The translations under genes and the position numbers were made by a program. Positions 34,107 to 43,799 of a stretch of DNA of 64,000 nucleotides are shown one piece after another (positions within the stretch are counted from its first letter, which is position 1; each line of letters starts with the position of its first letter). The notes beneath the pieces were generated by a model that was not told the DNA's origin, did not search any database, and saw only the letters and a program-made list of their open reading frames with translations. The DNA is from Lysobacter sp. MMG2 (lineage in GTDB: Bacteria; Pseudomonadota; Gammaproteobacteria; Xanthomonadales; Xanthomonadaceae): assembly GCF_016735495.2 (NCBI RefSeq), contig NZ_JAERQY020000003.1:310001-374000 (forward strand), in the 5' to 3' direction.

Positions 34107-35147
34107 ATGACGAACACCCCGCAGTCGATTTCCCTCACCCGCTATCTCATCGAAGAGCAGCGTGCCGGCCGCATCAACGCCGACCTGCGCCTGCTGATCG
34201 AAGTGGTGGCGCGCGCGTGCAAGACCATCTCCATCGCCGTGGGCAAGGGCGCGCTCGGCGGCGTGCTGGGCGATGCGGGCAGCGCCGGTGAGGCGTCCAT
34301 CAACGTCCAGGGCGAAGCGCAGAAGAAGCTCGACGTGTTGTCCAACGAGATCCTGCTGGAAGCCAACGCCTGGGGCGGCCACCTTGCCGGCCTGGCGTCG
34401 GAGGAGATGGACACCTCGCAGCCGATTCCCGACGTCTATCCGCGCGGCAATTACCTGCTGCTGTTCGATCCCCTGGACGGCAGCTCCAACATCGACGTGA
34501 ACATTTCCGTCGGCACCATCTTCTCCGTGCTGCGCGCGCCCGATGGCGTGGCCCAGGCGCAGGATGAGGATTTCCTGCAGCCCGGCACGGCGCAGGTTGC
34601 CGCGGGCTATTGCACCTACGGGCCGAGCACGATGCTGGTGCTCACCGTCGGCAACGGCACGCACGCCTTCACGCTGGACCGCGAGATCGGCAGCTTCGTG
34701 ATGACCACGCGCGGCATGCGGATTCCGGAGGAGACGAAGGAGTTCGCCGTGAACATGTCGAACCAGCGTTTCTGGGAAGCGCCGATGCAGCGCTACGTCG
34801 GCGACCTGCTCGCCGGCAAGGAAGGCCCGCGCGGCAAGGACTTCAACATGCGCTGGGTGGCCTCGATGGTCGCCGACGTGCACCGCATCCTCACCCGCGG
34901 CGGCATCTTCAGCTATCCGCTGGACAGCAAGTGCGCGGCCAAGGGCGGCAAGTTGCGCCTGATGTACGAGGCCAACCCGATGTCGCTGCTGGTCGAACAA
35001 GCCGGTGGCGCGGCGAGCACGGGTCGCCAGCGCATGCTGGAAGTGCAGCCGACCGGATTGCACCAGCGCGTGCCGGTGTTCCTGGGCTCGAAGCTCGAAG
35101 TCGAAGCCGCGGTGCGTTATCACGCCGAGCACGACGCGTCCGCATGA
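34107..35147 (+). CDS. fbp: Class I fructose-1,6-bisphosphatase
   Basis: This 346-residue enzyme has the metal and phosphate-binding sequence [13 protein letters not shown] (about 120-132) and the late [11 protein letters not shown] and [18 protein letters not shown] blocks of class I FBPase. It removes the 1-phosphate in gluconeogenesis. E. coli Fbp is 332 residues. The ATG at 34107 begins the homology. It is followed by a hairpin at 35170, so it appears to be a single-gene unit. Confidence 0.95.
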   Translation: MTNTPQSISLTRYLIEEQRAGRINADLRLLIEVVARACKTISIAVGKGALGGVLGDAGSAGEASINVQGEAQKKLDVLSNEILLEANAWGGHLAGLASEEMDTSQPIPDVYPRGNYLLLFDPLDGSSNIDVNISVGTIFSVLRAPDGVAQAQDEDFLQPGTAQVAAGYCTYGPSTMLVLTVGNGTHAFTLDREIGSFVMTTRGMRIPEETKEFAVNMSNQRFWEAPMQRYVGDLLAGKEGPRGKDFNMRWVASMVADVHRILTRGGIFSYPLDSKCAAKGGKLRLMYEANPMSLLVEQAGGAASTGRQRMLEVQPTGLHQRVPVFLGSKLEVEAAVRYHAEHDASA

Positions 35148-35169
35148 CGGCATCGCACTGCGTTTGATT

Positions 35170-35198
35170 GAGTGGCGCCCGCCAAGGCGGCGCCACTC
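35170..35198 (+). terminator. Hairpin terminator after fbp
   Basis: GAGTGGCGCC (35170-35179) pairs exactly with GGCGCCACTC (35189-35198) across nine bases, 22 bases past the fbp stop. The T-run is missing, so confidence is moderate. Confidence 0.55.
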
Positions 35199-35361
35199 AC
35201 GAACGTGAATCGCATTGGCGCGTTTCATGTCACGTGCCCACACACGGATTCAGAATCACAACGCGTCGTTCTTGACCGCTCATCGTCGGACGGCCCGTTG
35301 AATACACTGCGTAACTTCCCGCAGTGGCAGCATCGGTTGCCTCGGATACGCCAGGTATGAC

Positions 35362-36777
35362 ATGCCGATGGACGGAATGCAGGAATCCGAAGCGGCGCAG
35401 TCCGACGGCCGCGAACTGATCTACGTGACCCGTGGCGGTGCCGGACGCGTGCTGGCGCTGGGTGGCCTGCAGCAGATGGGGTGGAACCTCCGGCGCGCGC
35501 CCGATGCGCGCACCGTGCTGCGCATCCTGCACAGCGATGCGCGCAAGCCGCATGCGGCGCTGCTCGACCTGCGTGAAGGCTTCACGCAGCAGGACCTGGC
35601 CGAGTTCGGCGTGGCGTTGTCGGCCGGCAATGTCGGTTGGGTGGCGGGCATCGACGCACGCCAGCTCGACGATGGGCCCGTTCGCGATCTCATCCGCGAC
35701 TACTGCTACGACTACCTCACGCTGCCCTGCCCCGAGTCCGTGCTCAACACGGTCATCGGCCACGCACACGGCATGGCCAGCCTCGCCTGCGAGCGCGGCG
35801 ACGCGACGAGCGAGGCCGGCTTCGACGGCATGATCGGCGAGAGCCCGGCGATGCGCACCTTGTGCCGCACGCTGCGCAAGGCGGCGTTGACGGAAGCGCC
35901 GGTGTTCATCGCCGGCGAGACCGGCACGGGCAAGGAACTGGCGGCGATGGCGGTGCACCGGCATTCGCGCCGCCACGCGCATCCGTTCGTCGCGATCAAC
36001 TGCGGCGCGATTCCCCACAGCCTGATCCAGTCCGAACTGTTCGGTTACGAGCGCGGCGCCTTCACCGGCGCGCAGCAGCGCAAGCTGGGCCGCATCGAGA
36101 TGGCCAACAGCGGCACGCTCTTCCTGGACGAGATCGGCGATCTTCCGCTGGAAAGCCAGGCGTCACTGTTGCGCTTCCTACAGCAGGGGAGCATCGAGCG
36201 TCTCGGCGGACACGAGCAGATTCCGGTCGATGTTCGCGTCATCTCGGCGACTCACCACGACCTGGACCGCGCGGTCGCCGAAGGCCGCTTCCGCGCCGAC
36301 CTGTATCACCGCCTGTGCGTGCTGCGCCTGCAGCAGCCGCCGCTTCGCGATCGCGGCAGCGACATCGACCGCCTGGCCGAGTATTCGCTGCAGCGCTATT
36401 CGCAGGAAGGCCACCGCACGCTCAAGGGCTTCGCGCCCTGCGCGCGGCAGGCGCTGCACAGCCACACCTGGCCGGGCAACGTGCGCGAGCTGATCAACCG
36501 CGTGCGCCAGGCGGTGGTGATGGCGGAAGGGCGCCTCATCACGGCGGCCGATCTGCACATCGAAAGTTCGCTCACGACGCCACCGCCGACACTGGATGAA
36601 GTGCGCGACGCGGCCACGCGCGCGGCGATCGAGCGCTCGCTGCATCGCAATCGCGGGCGCCTGGTGGACGTGGCGCGCGAGCTGGGCGTGTCGCGCGTGA
36701 CGCTGTACCGCCTCATGCAGCGCCACGGCCTGCGTGCGCACGAACCCGAGGCGCCGGGGACGATCCACGTCGCATAG
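35362..36777 (+). CDS. Sigma-54-dependent activator of the VpsR/FleQ-like type
   Basis: This 471-residue protein has a receiver-like N-terminal domain (about 15-135) lacking the usual acidic phospho-acceptor cluster, as in VpsR. An AAA+ sigma-54 interaction domain follows (about 155-385) with Walker A GETGTGKE (185-192), the RpoN-contact loop GAFTGA (232-237) and Walker B TLFLDEIGD. A Fis-type helix-turn-helix ends it (about 425-455; RLVDVARELGVSRVTLYRLM). VpsR-type proteins respond to c-di-GMP and activate exopolysaccharide genes. No such genes are adjacent here. Confidence 0.87.
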   Translation: MPMDGMQESEAAQSDGRELIYVTRGGAGRVLALGGLQQMGWNLRRAPDARTVLRILHSDARKPHAALLDLREGFTQQDLAEFGVALSAGNVGWVAGIDARQLDDGPVRDLIRDYCYDYLTLPCPESVLNTVIGHAHGMASLACERGDATSEAGFDGMIGESPAMRTLCRTLRKAALTEAPVFIAGETGTGKELAAMAVHRHSRRHAHPFVAINCGAIPHSLIQSELFGYERGAFTGAQQRKLGRIEMANSGTLFLDEIGDLPLESQASLLRFLQQGSIERLGGHEQIPVDVRVISATHHDLDRAVAEGRFRADLYHRLCVLRLQQPPLRDRGSDIDRLAEYSLQRYSQEGHRTLKGFAPCARQALHSHTWPGNVRELINRVRQAVVMAEGRLITAADLHIESSLTTPPPTLDEVRDAATRAAIERSLHRNRGRLVDVARELGVSRVTLYRLMQRHGLRAHEPEAPGTIHVA

Positions 36778-36852
36778 TGCGACCCTGGCGCGTTTGCGCG
36801 CCGCTGCGGGCATGCGAGGATGCCGCATCGCCCCTCCAGACGACCCTTGCGC

Positions 36853-37575
36853 ATGCACAGCCAGGACGCTGACGCCGCCGCGGCGGACTTCATCGAGGTC
36901 TACGACGATGCGCTCGACCGGGCGCAGTGCGCACGACTGGTGGAACGCTTCAGCGCCAGCGGCGACGCGGTGCCGGGCCGCATCGGCGGCGGCGTACTGC
37001 CGGAACTGAAGGACAGCCGCGACCTCACCATCACCGGCCGTGATGACTGGCGCGAAGACGTGGAGTTGCTGCACCGCGTGGTGTTCAAGGGACTGTTGTC
37101 GTACCTGCGCCGCTATCCGCACACGCTCATCGCGCCGGTGATGCTGGAAGTGCCGGGCGAAGGCGAAGCGCGTCACCGCCTGACGGCCGAGCGGCTGATC
37201 GCGATGGACGACACCGCGCTCGCGCCGGTGGTGCAGACGGTGCTGCGACCGGGCGCGATCAACCTGCAGCGTTACACGGCCGATCGTGGCGGATATCCGT
37301 ACTGGCATTGCGAGCTGTACCCGCGCGATGCGGCGGGCGAAACGCTGCATCGCCACCTGCTGTGGACGATGTATCTCAACGATGGCTTCCAGGCCGGCGA
37401 AACGGAGTTCCTGTATCAGCGCCGGAAGATTGCCCCGCGTACCGGCAGCCTGCTGATCGCGCCGGCGGCGTTCACGCATACGCATCGCGGCAATCGGCCC
37501 AGCGGCGGGGACAAGTTCATCGCGACGAGCTGGATCCTGTTCCAGCGGGCGGAGACGTTGTACGGGGCGGGGTAG
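36853..37575 (+). CDS. 2OG-Fe(II) oxygenase family protein
   Basis: This 240-residue protein has a double-stranded beta-helix outline: GAINLQRYTADRGGYPYWHCE (likely first Fe ligand His and nearby Glu), YLNDGFQAGETEF, and THTHRGNRPSGGDKF with the distal His and a 2OG-binding Arg. The form resembles PKHD-type/prolyl-hydroxylase-like proteins. The substrate is not known. The ATG at 36853 is preferred over one 33 bases upstream. It lies 75 bp after the VpsR-like gene on the same strand. Confidence 0.75.
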   Translation: MHSQDADAAAADFIEVYDDALDRAQCARLVERFSASGDAVPGRIGGGVLPELKDSRDLTITGRDDWREDVELLHRVVFKGLLSYLRRYPHTLIAPVMLEVPGEGEARHRLTAERLIAMDDTALAPVVQTVLRPGAINLQRYTADRGGYPYWHCELYPRDAAGETLHRHLLWTMYLNDGFQAGETEFLYQRRKIAPRTGSLLIAPAAFTHTHRGNRPSGGDKFIATSWILFQRAETLYGAG

Positions 37576-37617
37576 GCGGGACCCCGACTTCACCTCGCCT
37601 GTGCAGGCACTCCGCCC

Positions 37618-38052
37618 TCACACATGCCGCGGATGGTTCAGCACCAGCCAGTACAGGCCCACCTGCTTGACGGCCCACACGAACTGCTCGAAATCCACCG
37701 GCTTCTGGATGTAGCTGTTCACGCCCAGCGCATAGCTGGCTTCCACGTCGAACGGCTCCGCGCTGGTGGTGAGCACGACGACCGGCAGCGTGCGCGTGGC
37801 CTCGTTGGCTCGCACGGCCTGCAGCACTTCGCGGCCGTCGACCTTGGGCAGGTTGAGGTCCAGCAGCATGATCGACGGCAGATCATCCGGATCCCGGTCG
37901 GCGTACTTGCCGCGCGCGAACAGGTAGTCGAGCGCTTCGGCGCCATCGTTCACCACGACGAGGCGGTTGGCGATCTTGGCCTCGTCGAAGGCGATGCGAG
38001 TGAGCTCGACATCGTCCGGGTTGTCCTCGACCAGCAGGATTTCCTTGTGCAT
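37618..38052 (-). CDS. Stand-alone response regulator receiver (Rcp1-like)
   Basis: This 144-residue single receiver domain has ILLVEDNPDD, phospho-acceptor Asp65 in LLDLNLPKVDG and a late Lys in SYIQKPVDFEQF. It has no output domain. The form matches Rcp1-type receivers, which accept phosphate from PAS or phytochrome kinases. The kinase gene is immediately upstream, sharing one base of overlap (TGATG-type junction). The output partner must lie elsewhere. Confidence 0.9.
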   Translation of the reverse strand: MHKEILLVEDNPDDVELTRIAFDEAKIANRLVVVNDGAEALDYLFARGKYADRDPDDLPSIMLLDLNLPKVDGREVLQAVRANEATRTLPVVVLTTSAEPFDVEASYALGVNSYIQKPVDFEQFVWAVKQVGLYWLVLNHPRHV

Positions 38053-39188
38053 CAGGCGTTCTCCTCCGCCACCGCTCGGGCTGGCAATTCGAGGGTGAAC
38101 GTGGCGCCGGACTCGGGTCGCGAATCGGCGCGAACGCTGCCGCCATGGCGCTCGGCGATGCGTCGGACGATCGCCAGCCCCAGACCGTGACCACCCCCCT
38201 GGTCCGGTCCGTGCAGTCGCTGGAAAGGCTCGAACAGCTTGTGCGCGTAGCGCATGTCGAAACCGATGCCCTCGTCACGAATCTCGACATGCAGCATGTC
38301 GCCGTCGTCACGACCGGAGACGCGGATGCGGATGGGTTCACGCTCGCGCGAGAACTTCCACGCGTTGTCCATCAGCTGGGTGAGAAGCAGCTTGAGCAGG
38401 CGTTCGTCGCCCCAGGCGTGCAGGCTCGGCTGCACCTGGATCTCGGCGCGGCGGCGCGGTTCGGCGTCCTGGAGTTCGGCGCCGACCCAGTCCGCCAGCA
38501 GGCTCAGGTCCACATCGGCGGCCTTGAGTTCGGTGCGCGTGACGTAGGACAACTCGTTCAGCGCGCTCAGCAGCCCGCTCATGCGCGAGGCCGCGGCGCG
38601 TATGCGGGTAAGGTAATCGCGATCGGTCTCGTCCAGACGTTCACCGGCGCGATCGGCCAGCAAGGCCGAGAAGCTCTCGATCGAACGCAGCGGCGCGCGC
38701 AGGTCGTGCGCCACGGCATCGGCGAACAGCTGCAGCTGATGATTGGCGGCGTAGCGCCCGGCGTACTCGGCGTCCGCGCGGGACTTCAACGCCAGTTCCG
38801 CCGCATGCTGCGCGCTGATGTCGCGCAACTGCACGAGCAGGAACAGCGGCTGCGCGTGTTCGTCGCGCATCACCGAGACATTGACCTGCGCCCAGATGGT
38901 CTCGCCATCGCGACGCACGTAACGCTTCTGGGCATCGAGCACCGGGATGCTGCCGTCCACCAGGCCGCGCAGAAAATGGCGGCTCATGGCGACGTCGTCG
39001 GGATGGGTCAGCGAGGACGCGGGCGTGCCGATTACATCGTGCGCGCTGTAGCCGAACATGCGCTCGAAAGCGGGGTTCACTTCAAGCCAGCGGCCGTGCA
39101 GATCGACGATCGCCATGCCGACGCCGGAGGCATCCATCGCGAGACGGAAGCGGTCGACGCCCGTGTCCTGACGGGGGGTGTGGCTCAT
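38052..39188 (-). CDS. PAS-domain sensor histidine kinase
   Basis: This 378-residue soluble kinase has one PAS domain (about 10-125; FRLAMDASGVGMAIVDLHGRWLEVNPAFERMFG plus its C-terminal cap). A HisKA domain with His161 in AVAHDLRAPLRS and a HATPase with QLMDNAWKFS, DEGIGFD and GGHGLGLAIV follow. There are no membrane helices, so it senses a cytoplasmic signal. The VAHDLRAPL and WKFS forms are typical of phytochrome-like kinases. It is coupled to the receiver gene downstream. Confidence 0.88.
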   Translation of the reverse strand: MSHTPRQDTGVDRFRLAMDASGVGMAIVDLHGRWLEVNPAFERMFGYSAHDVIGTPASSLTHPDDVAMSRHFLRGLVDGSIPVLDAQKRYVRRDGETIWAQVNVSVMRDEHAQPLFLLVQLRDISAQHAAELALKSRADAEYAGRYAANHQLQLFADAVAHDLRAPLRSIESFSALLADRAGERLDETDRDYLTRIRAAASRMSGLLSALNELSYVTRTELKAADVDLSLLADWVGAELQDAEPRRRAEIQVQPSLHAWGDERLLKLLLTQLMDNAWKFSREREPIRIRVSGRDDGDMLHVEIRDEGIGFDMRYAHKLFEPFQRLHGPDQGGGHGLGLAIVRRIAERHGGSVRADSRPESGATFTLELPARAVAEENA

Positions 39189-39348
39189 CGAGAGTGTGAC
39201 TCACGCCGTTTGTCGCGCAGCTAGTGTAGCCAAGGCTGTCGTGACGGTGTGGTGCACGTGCCGGCGCGGCCGTGGCGGCGCATTGCGCGTCCGGGCCGCA
39301 CTGCAACGCGTGTCGTCGGAATGCCCGCAGCCTCGGCGGCCGTGTCGC

Positions 39349-40437
39349 TCAGAATAATTCGCCCTGCGGCGACGGTTTGCGCGGCGGAACGAACTGGCGG
39401 GTGTCCAGCGGCGCAGGCGGGCCAAAGCCCAGCCGCTTGTGCGCCTTGCGGAAACGCTGCGCGATGAGTTGCGCGAACGGCCCTTCGCCGCGCATGCGCG
39501 TGCCGAAGGTGCTGTCGTAATCCTTGCCGCCGCGCATCTGCCGGATCAGGCTCATCACATGATCGGCGCGGTCGGGATAGTGCAGTTGCAGCCATTCGCG
39601 CCACACCTGCTTGAGTTCGTGCGGCAGTCGCAGCAGCACGTAGCCGGCGGAAGTAGCACCGTGATCGCGGCAGGCCTCGAGGATGTGCTCGATCTCGCTG
39701 TCGTTGATCATCGGAATCACCGGCGCGACCATCACGCCCACGGGCACGCCAGCGTCGGCGAGCGTCTTCATCGCCTTCAGGCGCGCGTGCGGGGCGGACG
39801 CGCGCGGCTCCATTCGCGCGGAGAGACGGTTGTCCAGCGAGGTGACCGAGAAGGCGACGCTGGCCAGGCCGCGCCGGGCCATGGGTGCGATGAGGTCGAC
39901 GTCGCGCACGACGCCGGCGTTCTTGGTGATCAGGCCGAAGGGGTGCGAGCAGGCGTCCAGCACTTCGAGCACCGAGCGCGTGACGCGGTAGCGGCGTTCG
40001 ATGGGCTGGTAGGAATCGGTGTTGATGCCCAGCGCGAGCGGTACGCACTGGTAAGACGGCCGCGCGAGCTCGGCCTGCAGGCGCTCGGCGGCGTTGGTCT
40101 TGGCGAATAGGCGGGTTTCGAAATCCAGGCCCGGCGACAGGTCCAGGTAGGCGTGCGAGGGCCGGGCGAAGCAGTAGACGCAACCGTGCTCGCAGCCGCG
40201 ATACGGGTTGATCGATGCGCTGTGGCCGATGTCGGGCGAGTCGTTGCGGCTGATGATGCTGCGCGCCCGTTCCTCGGTGACGCGGGTCTGCGGACTGGGC
40301 GCGTCGGACAGGTCTTCGTAGACCGAGCCCCAGCCGTCGTCCTCGCCGCGCGCGACCGTCACCGCGTAGCGGCCGTCCACGTACGACGCGGCACCGCGAC
40401 CTTTGATCGGGGCCTGGGCTTTGCGGGCGTCATCCAT
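39349..40437 (-). CDS. PA0069-type radical SAM protein
   Basis: This 362-residue protein binds a radical SAM [4Fe-4S] cluster through Cys82, Cys86 and Cys89 (GCEHGCVYCF). It has the family-specific start KGRGAASYVDGRY, NPYRGCEHGC and the LGINTDSYQPIERRY segment of SplB-like and PA0069 proteins. The reaction is not established for this group. The ATG at 40437 begins the conserved region. It is divergent from the cardiolipin synthase gene 112 bp away. It ends 160 bp before the PAS kinase gene. Confidence 0.85.
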   Translation of the reverse strand: MDDARKAQAPIKGRGAASYVDGRYAVTVARGEDDGWGSVYEDLSDAPSPQTRVTEERARSIISRNDSPDIGHSASINPYRGCEHGCVYCFARPSHAYLDLSPGLDFETRLFAKTNAAERLQAELARPSYQCVPLALGINTDSYQPIERRYRVTRSVLEVLDACSHPFGLITKNAGVVRDVDLIAPMARRGLASVAFSVTSLDNRLSARMEPRASAPHARLKAMKTLADAGVPVGVMVAPVIPMINDSEIEHILEACRDHGATSAGYVLLRLPHELKQVWREWLQLHYPDRADHVMSLIRQMRGGKDYDSTFGTRMRGEGPFAQLIAQRFRKAHKRLGFGPPAPLDTRQFVPPRKPSPQGELF

Positions 40438-40549
40438 CGGCCGTAGCCTACGCGCGCTGCGTCGCAGCCCGTGAGACGGGCAGGGGCGCGAAACGACGAC
40501 GCGGCGCCGGTGTCCGGCGCGCCTTGCTGAACGAGGAGATTCGCCCGGC

Positions 40550-41986
40550 ATGCAGGACATCCTGAGCAGCGCATGGAGCGCCTTCACCTCGGTTCCCTAT
40601 CTGGGCCTGTACCTCACGCTTGGGTACCTGGCCTACCTGGTGTGGCTGGGCCTGTGGATCGTGCTGCAGAAGCGCGAACCGGTGGCGACGCTGAGCTGGT
40701 TGATCAGCCTGGCGGCGCTGCCGTACATCGGCTTCGTCATCTATTTCTTCTTCGGCCCGCAGCGGATCCGCCGTCAGCGTCTGCGCCGCGTGCGCGCCCG
40801 CGCGAGCCTGCCGCCACCGCCGGAAGGGCTGGTGCCCACGCCCGATGCCATCGAGCTGGCGCGTCTGGCCCAGTCCACCACCGGCCTGCCGCCGATCACC
40901 TCCACGCGCGCGGATCTGCTCGTGGACGGCGCATCCAAGTACGCCGCGCTCCTGGAAGCGATCGCGCAGGCGCGCGATCACATCCACCTGGAGTACTACA
41001 TCTACCTGCCCGACCGCACCGGCACGGCATTGCGCGATGCGCTGGTCGAACGCGCGCGGGCCGGCGTGCAGGTGCGCCTGCTGCTCGATGCCGTGGGCTC
41101 GGGCAAGACCAAGCGCAAGTTCCTCAAGCCGCTGGTGGAGGCGGGAGCGGAGGTCGCGTGGTTCCATCCGATGAAGTTGCAATGGCTCTGGAAGCGGCCG
41201 TGGCTCAACCTGCGCACGCACCGGAAGATCGTGGTGATCGACGGCGAGATCGGCTTTACCGGCGGCATCAACATCACCGATGCGGAAGACGAGCGCCTGC
41301 GCAAGGACGCCTACCGCGATCTCCACCTGCGCCTGGAAGGCGACGTGGTGCGCGAGCTCCAGCTGGTCTTCGTCGAAGACTGGGCGTACGCGACCGGGCA
41401 GCCGCCGCTGCGCCTGCAACATCCGCCGCCGCGGCGTGGTTCGATTTCGGCACAGGTGGTGGTGTCCGGGCCGGATTCGTCGTGGGAGGCGATCCATCGC
41501 GTGCACGTCGCCGCGATCCACTCCGCTCAGCGGCGCGTATGGCTGGTGACGCCGTATTTCGTTCCCGGCGAGGCGGCACGAATGGCGCTGACCTCCGCCG
41601 CGCTGGGCGGGCTGGATGTGCGCCTGCTCGTGCCCAAGGTGGGCGACAGCCGGCTGGTCACGCTCGCGGCGCGTTCGTATTTCGACGAGTTGCTCGAAGC
41701 CGGGGTGAAAGTGCACGAGTACGGGCCCCGCATGCTGCACAGCAAAGCGCTGCTGTGCGACGACGAGCTGGCGATCATAGGCAGTGCGAATTTCGATCAC
41801 CGCAGCTTTCGGCTGAACTTCGAAGTCTCGGTGTTGTTCCGCGACAAGGGGGTGGCCGGGGAGCTCGCCCAGTTGATCCAGGGCGAATGCAATCTGGCGC
41901 CACGGGTGCGCGCGGACCGGGCGCAACCGCTGTGGCGCACGCGCGTGCCCGAGGGGCTCGCGCGGCTGGTCTCACCGCTGCTGTGA
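40550..41986 (+). CDS. cls: Cardiolipin synthase (phospholipase D family)
   Basis: This 478-residue membrane enzyme has two N-terminal helices (about 18-38 and 47-68) and two HKD motifs: H224-K226-D231 in HRKIVVIDGEIGFTGG, and H397-K399-D404 in HSKALLCDD. It joins phospholipid head groups to make cardiolipin in the inner membrane. Length and layout fit ClsA. The PLD-nuclease segment DLLVDGASKYAALL precedes the first motif as usual. A small membrane protein gene follows 113 bp later. Confidence 0.92.
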   Translation: MQDILSSAWSAFTSVPYLGLYLTLGYLAYLVWLGLWIVLQKREPVATLSWLISLAALPYIGFVIYFFFGPQRIRRQRLRRVRARASLPPPPEGLVPTPDAIELARLAQSTTGLPPITSTRADLLVDGASKYAALLEAIAQARDHIHLEYYIYLPDRTGTALRDALVERARAGVQVRLLLDAVGSGKTKRKFLKPLVEAGAEVAWFHPMKLQWLWKRPWLNLRTHRKIVVIDGEIGFTGGINITDAEDERLRKDAYRDLHLRLEGDVVRELQLVFVEDWAYATGQPPLRLQHPPPRRGSISAQVVVSGPDSSWEAIHRVHVAAIHSAQRRVWLVTPYFVPGEAARMALTSAALGGLDVRLLVPKVGDSRLVTLAARSYFDELLEAGVKVHEYGPRMLHSKALLCDDELAIIGSANFDHRSFRLNFEVSVLFRDKGVAGELAQLIQGECNLAPRVRADRAQPLWRTRVPEGLARLVSPLL

Positions 41987-42059
41987 TGCACGCAGCGCTT
42001 CGGCAGACGGGCGGTCGCCGGCACCCGGCGACCGGACTTCCACCCGTTCGGACGCGCGC

Positions 42060-42065
42060 TACACT
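42060..42065 (+). promoter_or_regulatory. Candidate -10 element for the 88-residue membrane protein
   Basis: TACACT followed by GCG lies 34 bases before the ATG at 42100, and GGAG lies in the leader at a good distance for ribosome binding. No strong -35. Confidence 0.35.
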
Positions 42066-42099
42066 GCGGCCGCTGTCGCACTCACATACGGAGCATCCC

Positions 42100-42366
42100 A
42101 TGCACTGGCTGTATCTGCTGCTGGCCCTGGTCGCGCTGGCGATCGCGTTCAAGACGACGTCGGTGGCCGTGCTGGCGGTGTGCCTGCTGGCGTCGCTGGG
42201 GTTCTTCCTGGCCTGGGTCCTGAAGCTGCTTGCCTCACGCGTGGACAGCCAGAGCCGCGATTCGTCCCTGATCCTCGATCCGGCCGAACTGCGTCGCCTG
42301 CGTGAGCAGGCCGAGGCCTGCCGCGCGGCCGCGGGCACCCCGCCGCCGACCTCGCCGGCCCCCTGA
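42100..42366 (+). CDS. Small membrane protein of unknown function (88 aa)
   Basis: The protein MHWLYLLLALVALAIAFKTT... has two hydrophobic segments (about 3-17 and 22-46) and a polar C-terminal tail (47-88) with LDPAELRRLREQAEACRAA and a Pro-rich end. GGAG seven bases upstream of the ATG supports translation. It is downstream of cls on the same strand but probably has its own promoter. I do not recognise the family; similar small proteins are common in xanthomonads, as far as I recall. Confidence 0.7.
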   Translation: MHWLYLLLALVALAIAFKTTSVAVLAVCLLASLGFFLAWVLKLLASRVDSQSRDSSLILDPAELRRLREQAEACRAAAGTPPPTSPAP

Positions 42367-42496
42367 TTTCGCCGCCCGTGCGCTCACGGGCGCTGCGCTA
42401 GTATCGGCCCGCCGGAAGCCCGGCCAGGCCCGGGCTGTAGTCGCGTTTCCTGCCGCCTGTCGGCGCACCGGCCGCGCCGGCTTCCAGGAGATCGCC

Positions 42497-42970
42497 ATGA
42501 AAGCGTTCGGCTGCGTGCTTGCTCCGCTGTTCTTCGTCGCCGGCGCATGCGCCGCATCCGACCAGGCCACTGCGCCCGCGACCGCCGATGCCGCTCCGGG
42601 TACGGCCTCGAGTTGCGGCCGCGTCAGCATCTTCGACGTGGCGCCGCGCAGCCAGGATCTTTATCGCGCCAGGGTGATGAACATCGACGGCAAGCTCGCC
42701 GGTCCGACCGGGGCGAAGACGTTCCGGCTCGCGCCCGGCAAGCACACATTGCAGGTCGCCGAACTCATCAATTCCGATCAGTTCAACGACGTGCAGCTGC
42801 GCCAGCGCGACATGCGCGCCGATCCGTACAAAGACCTGGTGGTCGACGTAGCGCCCAACACCACCTATCTTCTGGCCGCGCACCTGATCGAAGCCAAGCG
42901 CAACAACATCACCGACGGGTCCTACTGGGAGCCCGTCATCTATCAGAAGAATTCCGAACCGTGCCACTGA
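42497..42970 (+). CDS. Secreted protein of unknown function (157 aa)
   Basis: It has a signal peptide (1-20; likely cut after CAA), then an Ala/Thr/Pro-rich stretch and a compact beta-rich domain (about 38-157). The domain includes [33 protein letters not shown], the pattern of PEGA-like carbohydrate- or envelope-binding folds. The VAGAC near residue 18 is a weak lipobox (Ala at -3), so lipidation is doubtful. AGGAG precedes the ATG. pdxJ follows 40 bp later and may be co-transcribed. Confidence 0.7.
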   Translation: MKAFGCVLAPLFFVAGACAASDQATAPATADAAPGTASSCGRVSIFDVAPRSQDLYRARVMNIDGKLAGPTGAKTFRLAPGKHTLQVAELINSDQFNDVQLRQRDMRADPYKDLVVDVAPNTTYLLAAHLIEAKRNNITDGSYWEPVIYQKNSEPCH

Positions 42971-43010
42971 TCCGATCGTGCTGGGCGATGCCCGCCAAGG
43001 GCCTCGTCCG

Positions 43011-43781
43011 ATGACCGTACTGAGCGTCAACGTCAACAAGATCGCGGTGCTGCGCAATTCGCGCGGCGGCAATGAGCCCGACGTGGTGCGCGCCGCGCGC
43101 GCCTGCCTGGACGCGGGTGCGCACGGGATCACCGTGCATCCGCGCCCGGATGCCCGACATATTCGCGCGGACGACGTGTATGCGTTGGCCGAGCTCACGC
43201 GCGAGCGTGGCGTGGAGTTCAACCTCGAGGGCAATCCATTCGCGCCACCGCGCGCAGGCTATCCGGGATTTTTCGCCTTGTGCGAATCGGTGCGTCCCGC
43301 GCAGGCGACGCTGGTACCCGACGGCGACGCGCAGCTGACATCGGACCACGGTTTCGATTTCGTCCGCGATGCGCAGGCGCTGCGTCCGCATGTGGAGGCA
43401 CTCAAGGCGATCGGGTGTCGCGTCAGCCTGTTCGCCGATGCGCACACAAAGGCGGGGCGCGAAGGTATCGCCGGGGCGGCGGAAGTCGGCGCCGATCGCG
43501 TGGAGTTGTACACCGGGCCCTGGGCGGAGGCGTTCGCGCTCGGCGAAGGCGAGGCGATGGCCACGCAGTTCGCCGAGGCGGCGAAGCGCGCGCAGGGAGC
43601 GGGGCTGGGCGTCAACGCCGGGCACGACCTGAGCCAGGAGAACCTGGGCGCGTTCCTGCGCGCCGTGCCTGGAGTGCTCGAAGTGTCGATCGGCCACGCC
43701 CTCGTCGGCGAAGCGCTGTATGAGGGCTTCGCCACCACGATCCGCGGGTATCTGGACATTCTGGAAGACGCCCGCCGCTGA
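43011..43781 (+). CDS. pdxJ: Pyridoxine 5'-phosphate synthase
   Basis: This 256-residue TIM barrel starts [17 protein letters not shown] and contains [43 protein letters not shown] and LGVNAGHDL, the ordered phosphate- and substrate-binding loops of PdxJ. It condenses 1-deoxy-D-xylulose 5-phosphate with 3-amino-2-oxopropyl phosphate. The ATG at 43011 gives a length close to E. coli PdxJ (243). It converges with the third exbD gene. Confidence 0.95.
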   Translation: MTVLSVNVNKIAVLRNSRGGNEPDVVRAARACLDAGAHGITVHPRPDARHIRADDVYALAELTRERGVEFNLEGNPFAPPRAGYPGFFALCESVRPAQATLVPDGDAQLTSDHGFDFVRDAQALRPHVEALKAIGCRVSLFADAHTKAGREGIAGAAEVGADRVELYTGPWAEAFALGEGEAMATQFAEAAKRAQGAGLGVNAGHDLSQENLGAFLRAVPGVLEVSIGHALVGEALYEGFATTIRGYLDILEDARR

Positions 43782-43799
43782 GGGCGGGCGCCCGGTGCA

